Part shown: positions 54,651 to 64,000 of the stretch, piece by piece | Position numbering within the stretch: position 1 is the first letter of the stretch | Layout: every line of letters starts with the position of its first letter | Source: Cordilura impudica | Lineage: Eukaryota; Arthropoda; Insecta; Diptera; Scathophagidae | DNA: 64,000 bases | Direction of reading: 5' to 3' | NCBI GenBank assembly: GCA_963682025.1 | Contig: OY821517.1 | Location: 300,642,844 to 300,706,843 of the forward strand | Notes under the pieces: generated by a model | The model's database searches: none | Told to the model about the DNA's origin: nothing | The model's input: only the letters and a program-made list of their open reading frames with translations | Translations under genes and position numbers: made by a program

Positions 54651-55560
54651 CATACGCATAGATTCCTAAAATTTTACGATTTTCTCTTAATTTGAAATTT
54701 ATAGACTTCGAGAAGGCTTTTGATGCACTGAAATATTAAGAAATATGAGCTCACTCTATTGTAAAGAAAACCCTAACAAGCTGACTTAACTCATAAATGG
54801 GATGTTTGCAATCGCCTCCTGTCGTGTACTCTATGAAAGGCAACTTACCAACACAATACAAGACGAAACCGGAGTCCGTCAAGGCAGTGTGCTTTATCTT
54901 TTACTTTTGAATAAGTACTAGACTTAGTTATGATTAAAGCAATAGAACGACGACAAGGAATAACCTGAGGTATACAAGAAAGATTGAAAGAACTTGACGT
55001 TGCGGAATATATTTTTTTACTTATCTCATACATTCAAAGACATCAGAACAAAGCTGGCACTAGTTCAAGAAGCAGGTTATCCGCTGTTGTGAGGATATAT
55101 ACTGGCAAAACAAAAGTTATGAGCATAAACGAGAGACTTTTGTACTAAATCAACAGCTTGTCCAAAACGGGGCTTTCTGCTATCTGGGGATCTGTTCAGT
55201 CAAATTAACAAAGCCCGCCAGTCATTTTGGCTTCTGAATCCAGTATGGAACTCATCATACATATCTCATGTCTTGAATAGCTAAATTCAGAATATTCAAC
55301 TCCAATGCTTTTAAAGTTTTCGTAGACAAATGCCTAAGGGCAACGTTTATAGCGCGAAACTAACGAGCATCGATCCAACTTGAAATTGGCTAAAGTAAAT
55401 GGTGTTGAATCGGCCATAAATTACGATGGACTAGTACCTCCAAGACAGACGACGAAGAAGACGATCTTCTCACACTTGGATACAATCGATTGAGCTTGCA
55501 GTATATAAGTTGCTCCTAAGTTGGAATCAGCCAAAATATTGAGCATCAGATCGAGCTAAT
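54650..55560 (+). pseudogene. Non-LTR retrotransposon remnant (RTE-like RT)
   Basis: KFIDFEKAFDAL (54695-54730) carries the first catalytic Asp block. ETGVRQGSVL follows at 54875, and FKDIRTKLALVQEAGY with GKTKVMSIN around 55035-55125. Next come FCYLGICSV-like text, INKARQSFWLLNPVWNSSYI at 55205-55265 and FVDKCLRATFI. The combination IRTKLA.VQEAGY / GKTKVMSIN is typical of RTE-like and related non-LTR RTs. The catalytic ADD box is not readable. Heavily frameshifted. Confidence 0.7.
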
Positions 55561-55599
55561 TGGAATACTATTGTTGAGGTTTTATGAGAAGAAAGAATG

Positions 55600-56540
55600 G
55601 ATACATGTATCCATTGTTTCTTAGTACAGCTTTACAACGCCGAGGCATGTACTTCATTAAATTGTTGATGATATCCATTGAAATTTTTTGCCACTCTGAA
55701 TTAACTACCTCTATGAGATCTGTTTTGTTTGTGTTCTTTCGTGTCCGTATTTTTGGATCTACAATGTCCCTTAGATTTTCTATGCGATTGAGATCTGCTT
55801 AATGGGCTGGCCATTCCAAAAAACTAACTAGATTCGATTGTAACCATACGATAACACCTTTGGAGGTGCGTTTGGGTCATTTTAGTATCGGAACTTGTAG
55901 ACCAGGGGTATATTTTACTCCATGTATGGATGCATTACATCATCTCGAATTTTCCTATATGCAATTCCAGTTAGAGTATCTTTTACTATGTGAACTGGGC
56001 CCAATCTGTGGCCCGAAAAGAAACCCCATACCATAATGTTACCACCGCCAAACTTTCACATTTTATTTGTATATGTTGGGCTCATCTGAAATGAAAATAG
56101 TATTCCAATTCCTTCTTGCGTTCATGTGTTCTTTAACACAATTTATGCGAGTCAGACGATTTTTCTCTGATATTAGTAGTTTCTTCACAGGACGATAACA
56201 ACCAAGATCAGCCTCAATTGCTTGCGGGGAAATAGTTCGGGCACATATTTTTAGTTTCAGATTGTTAACGACCTGTTTTGGTAGAATTTTGCTATTAAAT
56301 TATACTGCCTTTGACTCGTTTTATGGAGCATGCCGTCGCAGCAGTAAAGTAATCTATTATTCTGATTTTTAACGCTTCACAAAACTTTATTGTTGTCATT
56401 ATTTCATAATAAATAACTAACTTCAGAAACTATAAATATTTAAATATCGGTTAAGATTTTATATATTTTCTTTCATGTCTTCTCCTGTTTTTATTGTTTT
56501 AATCAACTCTGGTACAGAAGTTTAATAGTTTCCATTATTT
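55600..56540 (-). pseudogene. Tc1-like transposase remnant
   Basis: The minus strand has Tc1 blocks: FLEWPAH then RSQSHRKSKGHCRSKNTDT-like text around 55740-55820, a GGGNIMVWGFFSGHRLGPVH-type block around 56000-56050, and the HTH side toward 56540. It is the same family as 11225-12368; 56440-56480 mirrors the left part of that copy. Stops and frameshifts throughout. Confidence 0.7.
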
Positions 56541-56729
56541 GTTCGTTTATATATTTTTATACCCTATACTACTGTGTGGTTTGGGTAGAATGATTGTACT
56601 GCTGTTTGTAACTACCAAAAATATTTGTCATAGACCCATCTTTTATTGTACCGATCGACTCAAAATCACTTTCTGAGTCGATTTAGTGATGTCCGTCCGT
56701 CTGTATGAATATATTTTAATGTATTTTGG

Positions 56730-57572
56730 TCAGAGTTCAGAAAAAAAACACACACTGAATAAAAAACTCGTACATATATGTAAACAAACATAACTTAGAC
56801 CAACACACACATATTTTTATTTTCATACCAATTATGTTTGTTTTTAAATTTTCTTCGGTGCCCAACACAACCATGACTGTGTTCGTTTTAATATATCGTT
56901 ATTTACACGAACATTTTTGTATCACATACTTTTTGTTTCAATCACACATAAAGCACACATTTTTGAGTGTTGCTTTATTTGAAGTTCATGTTCTGGTACG
57001 TGTACTGAAAAGAAACATAGAACATGTACAATAAACAGGTTCGAGTTCAGTTATATTTTAAGTCGTGTTGTGGCTCGTGTAGTGAGAAAAAACAGAACAT
57101 GTACAATAAACAGGTTTGAGTTCAGTTATATTTTAAACACGACTTAAAATAAACAGGTTTGAGTTCAGTTATATTTTAAACACGACTTAAAATATAACTG
57201 AACTCGAACCTGTTTATTGTACATGTTCTGTTTTTTCTTACTACACGAGCCACAACACGACTTAAAATATAACTGAACTCGAACCTGTTTATTGTACATG
57301 TTCTGTGTTTTTTTTTCAGTACACGTACCAGAACATGAACTTCAAATAAAGCAACACTCAAAAATGTGTGGTTTATGTGTGATTGAAAAAAAAGTATGTG
57401 ATACAAAAATGTTCGTGTAAATAACGAAATATTAAAACGAACACAGTCATGGTTGTGTTGGGCACCGTAGAAAATTTAGAAACGCACATAATTGATATGA
57501 AAATAAAGATATGTGTTGGCTGCTTTTGAACAGAACATTGTGTGTTTCATGTGTGTATTTTCTGAACCTTGA
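56730..57572. mobile_element. Palindromic TIR element with 6-bp duplication, copy 2
   Basis: The ends are TCAGAGTTCAGAAAAAAAAC and, reversed, TCAAGGTTCAGAAAATACAC. The flanks are TTTTGG on both sides (56724-56729, 57573-57578). It is the inverted counterpart of 32598-33379. The internal subrepeats (ACAATAAACAGGTTYGAG, TATTTTAAGTCGTGTT) differ in number between copies. Confidence 0.86.
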
Positions 57573-58027
57573 TTTTGGTATTTAAGCTTTTATCGGCCAT
57601 AGGATGAATTCTATTGAAATTGGTGAAATTCGGTCCATGTCCCCATAAAATCGACTTAAATTGCCATAAGATCCAAATTATCATATAGATCTCGCTCAAA
57701 TTGAGTTTGTCTGTGTTTATTACATCCATTTATCAGTTGTCCAAAAATAAACCCCATATGGCAATTCTTTGTCATAGCCCCCATTTAAAGCTGTTTCCTG
57801 ATTTTCACTAAATCTATCAAAAAACAAAAATATTGCACAGATTTTTCTCAAATTTGGTTTGTATATATTTTTTCAAAATATAAGTGACTTTACCAAATAT
57901 AGTCGATTCTGACCATTTTTCGACCTAGCCCCCATATAAATATAGGATCCGATATGAACTTTTTCATATCTGCAGCCAAAAAAATTAATAACAATGCCAC
58001 TCAAATTGGTTTATGCTTATTTTATAT

Positions 58028-58457
58028 CTGTGGGCACAAGCGATAACCGCCTAAGTCGACTTAAGAACGATATGAGTTATGTATGCTATCATATTCTACT
58101 AAAAATGCTTTATACTTATGTGAAATCCCCATTTCTCTAACGCTGTTTAATAAAAAGTTATTAATGAAAACATACTGACTTAAGTCGTAATTAAACTCCA
58201 TTACATACATATATATAAAAAGTTATTTTTCTCGAAAGCATGGTATTTGTACATTTGGGTCAAGCTTGCTATCATGTTCTACTAAAAACGCTTTAATTTA
58301 ACGTGAAATCCCCATTTCTCTAACGCTGTTTATTAAAAAGTTATTAATGAAAACATACTAACCTAAGTCGTAATGAAGCCCCATTACATTTATATAAAAA
58401 GTTATTTTTCTCAAAAGCATGATTTTCGACTTAGGCGGTTAATGCTTGTGATCACAG
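58028..58457. mobile_element. MITE with CTGTGGKCACAAGC ends, internally duplicated
   Basis: CTGTGGGCACAAGCGATAAC on the left and the reverse complement of the right end CTGTGATCACAAGCATTAAC are the TIRs, running into CGCCTAAGTCGA. A ~185-bp block (GCTATCATATTCTACTAAAA through ATTACAT...) is present twice in tandem. It is related to 10626-10854. Confidence 0.75.
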
Positions 58458-58539
58458 ATATATCCACTTAGTTGGATCGAAGAGATAGGGTCTCTAAACC
58501 ATGATATAGGGTATCGTATATATTTTCTTGTTTACATTG

Positions 58540-61258
58540 TATTTTTTGCAACAAATTTGATATGTTTCGTTAGAGAATACACCGACGAGTGATTTCGCAA
58601 ACAAATACTTGATTTTAGGACGCGAAATTATTAAAAAATAAATTTGGCAAATTTCGAATTTTGTAAACGTTTCTAATGTACTCGTATTATCACCCATAAA
58701 CCCGTTAAGTTTAAACAAGAAAGTATTACGATATAAGCGTACAAATTGTACAATAGAAAATATTATTTTCAGCGATTAAATTTTTGAGTTGATTATAAAT
58801 ATCATTTTGTCTGATGAACAATATTAAAATGCGCTATCATTTGACAGAGTTCTGAAATCATAGCCAAGCATATGTGTAAACTATTTTCTGTTTTCAAATG
58901 TACCAATCCAAAAAAGTACCACATCTTGTGCCAACTTTATCATCGCTACATACAATGTCGTTCTTATGTGCAAACCATGAACAACAACAACAACAATTAC
59001 AACAACAACGGCAACCACAACACAAAATGTGGGGGTCAATTTGACGACAGTAAACTGCATGTTGATGATGATGTTGATGATGATTAGTCACAAAAAACGA
59101 CAACTTTAAAGTAAATAGACTAAAAGGGCGAAATAGACCAACAAAAACAAAAAAGAAAAGAAAAACACAAAACCAAAAAATATGGAATGAAAGGAAAGTG
59201 TAATGTTGAACGAGCAAAATGTGCGATTTTTACACAGTAAATAGAGAAAAGCGCACAGCAACTGGCAACAACCAACCAACAACTATTTATTCAAACAACA
59301 GCAATAACAACAACAAGCCATACCAAACACCCGATCAACGAAACAACAACCATTAGATAGACCACAAAGAAATTATTGTGCATGCAGAGTAAACAAAGAC
59401 CGAGAAATTACTACAACTACTACAACTACTTTACGCCATGAGCCACAGTGGATGTTTGGATACAATTGCTGCTCACTAAGGCTCACAGTAGTTGTCGTCA
59501 CCTTTAACGTGATGGTAGTAGTTCTGTGTCGTCTTCGTCGTGTCTTAACTGAGCAATTTCTTTTCGTATTCTATTTGGTGTATTATTACGCATTGCATTA
59601 ACACGTTAGTTGGTGCATTCAATAAGACTGACTACTTACTCAATATATTTTAAGTTGTAGGGCTTTTTGTTTTCTAGATTGTGTTTGTTATTTTTCTTTT
59701 TTTTTTTTTTGCAAAAAATTTCCGCTATCAGCAACTAGGTCCGTGTGAATTCCGAAACAAATACATAAACAAGAATCACTGTTGTATATATGTGTAACAG
59801 ACAGAAAACCTTTAACAAACCAAATAACAAACCCAACCACCATATAAAATCTACACTTTATCAGCCTGGCAGCCTGTCAGCCAGACAGTCAGACAGCCAG
59901 CGACTTGATGAGACCAAACAACCAGGCATGCAGCCAGTAAGGCAAGTCGAGCTCGCCTAACGAAACAGGCACGTTTGTCCGTCTGTCCGTCCAACATACC
60001 AACAAACAAACCAACTTAATTTTTTTTTTCTTGTGTGTGCTTTTTTTTTATTGTTTTTGTTTTTGTTTTGTTTGCTTTTTCTTTATTATTATTGTAATAT
60101 ATTCAACAAACTAATACAATTTGTTTGTTGTTGTTGTTCACATCACAGTCAGCCAGCCAGCTACAAGTTGGATCTTGTTGGCGACGTCAAAGCTTTTTTA
60201 GTACATTTTTGCAAACTATTCAGTAAACAGTGTGGCTTTTTTTGTTAAACGGTACTAAAGTGTTTTTAAGCTGCGCATTACAGAAGCAAAACTATTCGCA
60301 ATAGAAAAACAAAATAATTAATTTAACAATAAAATGTGACAGCTCTTTAAGATAATTAATTGAAAACACAATACAAAAAAACGCAAATTAATAATCAAAA
60401 GAAAAATTATTACGTTTTCGGCTAAATAATAAGTGCAAAAAAAAAACAAAAAAAAAAAAAATAACATCAACCGACGGCTAATAAGAAAAGCGCGCTTATA
60501 CAATTTGAAAGCATAAACAAAATAAATGAATAAACAAATGAAAAATTAACTGGATTTTATAAAAAACATAAAACAAAAAAAAAATATATGGTAATTTATT
60601 TTATTTAAAAAAGAAAATAAGAAAATCCAAGAAAGTTCAGAGTTTTTATTAAAAAGAGAATATATTTGTAAATATATTTGTAAAAGAAAAACTTAAAAAA
60701 AAAATGTTAAAAAAAATATACCAAAATAAATTTGTTTGTTAAAATTATAAAAACTAAGCCCGACTGTTAAATTTGGCTAATCCAAATCTGTAAAAAATTT
60801 TAAGTGAAGTTTTGTTGTTGAATTGACAAAGAATTTAAAAAAAATTTGTTTTGAAAAAAATAATTTAAGATGACTAAAAAATATACAATAAAGTTAAAAA
60901 AAATCAAATCGTTATAGGCGGCAAAGTGAGTGATTTAGAGTATTTTGGGTGGCCAATATTGTTTTTAAGTATATTTTGACTTTAAATCATATACTTATCT
61001 TATTGTTCTTTGTAAAATTAGCATGTTTGCCGCCGTCAAGTGATAAACTATTTCTGCCCCTCTAGAAAGTGAAAAATGTGAACAAACTTCGAACTAAGCC
61101 GACTAAGGAGTGAGATCGAAAAAATCTTAAACCAATGAACAAGTTAATTGAAATTTAATATAAAAGATAAAAAAGATAATTTTTATAGTTTAAATCACTA
61201 CTAATGAACTTATGGATCTTTTCCGGAAACCCTTCCTTTAGGGATTTTATAGTAGTTC
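58540..61258. other. TE-poor, CAA-rich non-coding region
   Basis: CAACAACAACAATTACAACA (58982), more CAA/CAG runs to 59350, CAGCCTGGCAGCCTGTCAGC (59862) and GTCCGTCTGTCCGTCC (59977) lie here. I see no TIR, RT or transposase signal. Such CAA/CAG-rich, low-repeat DNA resembles fly untranslated exons or enhancers. The 71-codon ORF at 58872 with an Asn run is not convincing. Confidence 0.4.
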
Positions 61259-61950
61259 CTAACAGTTTTTTGAAAAGTGTAGAACAACTTCGACATTTTG
61301 GCAAACCTTTTTTGTGCAATATCTCTGCACCGGCTTAAGGTTCGAACAGGTCGGAGGATTTGCCTCCCTAGGCACAAAAATCACATCATTGTTCTTGTAC
61401 CACTCGAGAGGTTTTTTTTTTATCGTAGTATAGGATGCCAAATCGGGCCAAAAGTATGTAGACATATTGTGTTCGCTTATGAGGGGAAGTAGTTTTCTTT
61501 GCAAATAAATTTCGGTATTTACAGCCCGTTGTAATAAATGCCTCCCTATCATTGCCGCAAATACATATTACTTGCCATATCAGGAGTTTCTTTGGAAATT
61601 TTGTCTGTTTTTTGTTGGGTTCTAAGCTTGCCTTGAACATTTCCTTCGCATAAAATAATTCGAGTACTAAACTAAGGGAGCTGTTTTTCTACCGCATGTA
61701 TTTGGAACTCTATATGCTCTATATGCTTTCTACTTGCTTAGCCTTAAATACATCATGTGGACCATTCTTACTTTCCGAATCAATGGTGAAATTCTCCTGA
61801 TACTCTCTAATAATATTGGACACAGTTTGACGGCAGTCTTTGATGCTTTGGCCAAGTTTTTATAGAACCCAGTTGGATTTTTTCTTTGAAAATATTTAAT
61901 AATTTTAGCTCGTACTTCTCCTTAATCATTCAGAACAAGATTAACTGGAT
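61259..61950 (-). pseudogene. Tc1/mariner-superfamily transposase remnant (FWPDLAS type)
   Basis: The open minus-strand part 61259-61552 gives NMSTYFWPDLASYTTIKKK (a catalytic Asp in FWPDLA), PLEWYKNNDVIFVPREANPP and LKPVQRYCTK, matching the F.WPDLAS...LEWY...NPP...RPIERYW pattern of one transposase group. Upstream (61553-61950) are further pieces in other frames (GREAFITTGCKYRN). The terminal acidic residue context has decayed (RPIE is KPVQ here). No TIRs were identified. Confidence 0.72.
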
Positions 61951-62094
61951 TGATATTAAGCATAATAACTGGCATATTTTTCAAAGATAACTGATAAAAG
62001 AAAATTGTTTTTTCAAATAATGCTCGATCTAACTCCCAACACAATACCACACTATGTGTTTCGAGAAAGAAACTTAAATCCAACTTTAGTTAGG

Positions 62095-63093
62095 TCATTA
62101 TTTGCTCTAGAAAATAAGCAAAAACCAAATTTGAGCAGAATTATTATTAATTTCTGGCTGGCAGATATAAAGAAGTTTCTAACGGATTCTATTTCTATAT
62201 GGGGACTAGGTCAAAAATGACCCATATTTAACACAATTATTTATTTTTCCTCAAAATAAATCAAATCAAATTTGACAAAAATCTGTATATTTTTTGTTTT
62301 TGTTAGATTTATGTGAAGCAGCTTTAAATGGGTACTATAACTAAAAATGGCACTACAGGGTTTATTTTTCTTGAAGAGCAACCTAATATGAATACCATGA
62401 CTAAAAATGGTGTTAGAGGTTTAATTTTTTGGACTACTGATAAACACACATTAACAAAATGTAACCGATATCTATATGTGAATCCGCATATTACGGCAAT
62501 TTAAGTGGAGCTGATAAGGGTCAATTGCATGGATCGAATGTGCTCCGAAATTCACCAATTTCTATAGTAATCATTCTATGGCCAAACTTCAACTAAATAT
62601 ATTTATATATTTACGGCTTGTTATTTGTTTTCAAGTTTTGTACACAGACATACACATAGACAGACGGACGGACGGACGGATGGACGAACGTCGCAAAATC
62701 GAATTCCGAAAGTGATTCTGAGTCAATTGGTAGTTACAAACATCAGCATAAAATGAGTTTCTACCACAGACTGGCCTAGGCGTATACACTAGTGTGGCCC
62801 TTAATAAAAAAGTGTTCAAAGTCTCGGTCACACCCCCTAGAAATATGCGAATGCGACTTGTAATTTGTTTTCAAGTTTTGTATGGACATATAGACAGACG
62901 GACGGACGGACGGACGGATGGACGAACGTCGCTAAATCGAACTCCGAAAGTGATTCTGAATTGATTGGTAATTACAAATATCAGCATAAAATGAGTTTCT
63001 ACCACAGAGTGGCCTAGGGTATACTCTAGGGTGGCCCTTAATAAAAAAAAGGGTTCAAATTCTCGGTCGCACCCCCTAGAAATATGCGAATAG
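62095..63093. repeat. GGAC-minisatellite repeat with a 240-bp tandem duplication
   Basis: The left part matches the left arm of 36725-38422 (AAGCAAAAACCAAATTTGAG, TATATGGGGACTAGGTCAAA). A 240-bp unit beginning near CGGCTTGTTATTTGTTTTCA (62614) recurs at 62854. Each unit has a GGAC run, AAAGTGATTCTGA and GGTGGCCCTTAATAAAAAA-like text. Confidence 0.75.
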
Positions 63094-64000
63094 CAGAAAA
63101 AGTGAGAAATACAAAGTTTTGGACAATCAAAAAACATTTAGAGGTGGCTAAACGCGATTCAAAATTTCAAATGTGTTTATATGGGAAAAATATGACTTTT
63201 TTTCATATTTTACGAAAATTTCGTTCTATAGTTTAATTTTTCAGTATTAAATTATGTTTTCAAAAAGCTATAAAACTTCAAAATCGAATGAAAACTCGCC
63301 ACTTTTGTGCCAAAAAAAAAAAAAAAATAAAAAATAGATCATGAAATTTGATGGCATTTTTTTCAACTTTAAGAAATTATTTAAAGCCAACATTTTATTT
63401 AAGTCTCTATACCTGTAAGTACTCAGATATGAAGTATTGTTGTATTACCACCTTGTTAACCTATTAAGCATTGAGACCGACGATGGAAATTTTTTTTGAG
63501 AAAATTTTGAAAACTCCTTTTTCAAGTTTTGAAAAATTTTCTTAAACAAAATTTAAAAAAGTTGATCTAGTTCTTTAAGGTCTTCTTAAGTGCATGTTAG
63601 AGATCAGGTTAATCCCTAAGCCAGAATTTTTTTGACAAGCATTTTATTTTTGTGGATTTCGAGAAAAATTGGATTTGTGTAAAATATTCTGTAAATGTAC
63701 TATTTCGAAATACTTGTCTTATTTTAAATGTTATATTTTATCTTAATAGTCCATTGTATCGGAAAAATATAATACGACCTCATTAATCCTTTTGGAATCG
63801 GGGTCACATATGACCCCAAGCTAATAAAAGACAATTTACTCAAAAAATTCAAATATTTTGTGAGTGCTATTGAATTTTTAGATGCGACATCTAAAATATA
63901 ATAAATAAATGTGTAGAACTTTCGTTCCTAAAGTCTGAGATAAATCCGAGAACGTTGGTTGGCAATTAATGTGAAAAAACGAAAAAAAATTTTTTTTTAA
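63094..64000. other. AT-rich sequence without a gene
   Basis: No ORF, TIR or RNA signal could be supported to the window end. Confidence 0.5.

Larger units (their letters stand above)
56556..58538. mobile_element. GTCC-minisatellite TIR repeat (single arm) with two nested elements
   Basis: It starts TTTATACCCTATACTACTGT and ends TAGGGTATCGTATATATTTT. The orientation equals the right arm of 36725-38422. It is interrupted at ATTTTGGTAT by the palindromic element 56730-57572 and near its end by the MITE 58028-58457. The paralogue at 37861-37880 shows the uninterrupted sequence. Confidence 0.72.

Noticed and set aside
58872..59087. Small gene encoding an Asn-rich 71-residue protein
   Set aside because: The Asn run comes from a CAA/AAC microsatellite and the Asp tail from a GATGAT repeat; no conserved domain or exon structure.
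60033..60248. Leu/Phe/Cys-rich ORF
   Set aside because: Built from poly-T and TTG runs; no start context or conservation evidence.

Overview
The window looks like AT-rich, gene-poor intergenic or heterochromatic DNA of a higher fly (Diptera, probably a calyptrate or related brachyceran; this is inferred from element types, not from a host gene). Almost everything recognisable is a transposable element, and most are broken and nested inside one another. I found no host protein-coding gene, real tRNA or rRNA gene that I can support.

Layout. 0-5.3 kb: a decayed Tc1-like transposon split by a ~3 kb insertion, plus a ~380-bp Helitron-like element. 5.3-8.2 kb: a hAT transposon of the ZBED5/FAM200 type with TIRs and an 8-bp target duplication, carrying two nested elements. 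8.4-11.1 kb: small inverted-repeat elements, a 41-nt sequence on the minus strand matching the hammerhead ribozyme core (9270-9310), and another Helitron-like copy with a MITE inside. 11.2-15 kb: Tc1-like remnants, a TIR element carrying an internally deleted Tc1/mariner-superfamily transposon, and a non-LTR fragment. 16.3-16.9 kb: a MITE with TTA duplication. 17.5-22.3 kb: a 5'-truncated I-like non-LTR element (RT, RNase H, CCHC tail) interrupted by a 2.3-kb Helitron that holds a CpG-rich tandem-repeat block. 22.4-27.7 kb: Tc1-like copies (one with both TIRs and TA duplication) and MITEs.

27.7-33.9 kb: a mariner remnant split by a Ty1/copia retrotransposon. The copia copy is itself interrupted by a tRNA-derived SINE, a Helitron and a palindromic TIR element with a 6-bp duplication. 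34-38.4 kb: a coding-like relic, a second SINE and an inverted dimer of a fly-type GGAC-minisatellite repeat. 38.4-40.6 kb: a non-LTR remnant with a SINE. 40.6-43.3 kb: a 92-bp satellite array (about 28 direct copies, preceded by one inverted unit). 46.8-53.65 kb: an apparently intact Ty3/gypsy element of 412/mdg1-like type with near-identical LTRs, CCCT target duplication, tRNA-Arg primer site, a small myristoylation-signal ORF, gag and pol, and no env. 54-58.5 kb: further SINE, non-LTR, Tc1 and TIR repeats. 58.5-61.2 kb: TE-poor CAA-rich DNA that may be host regulatory or untranslated sequence. 61.2-63.1 kb: a further Tc1/mariner-superfamily remnant and a duplicated GGAC repeat.

The elements do not work as a pathway. 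Their value is as a layered insertion record: several empty sites can be read directly, which fixes element ends, target duplications and relative ages. The only element with apparently intact ORFs is the gypsy-type copy; its 5' LTR, however, lacks a 16-bp segment with a TATA-box-like sequence that the 3' LTR keeps.
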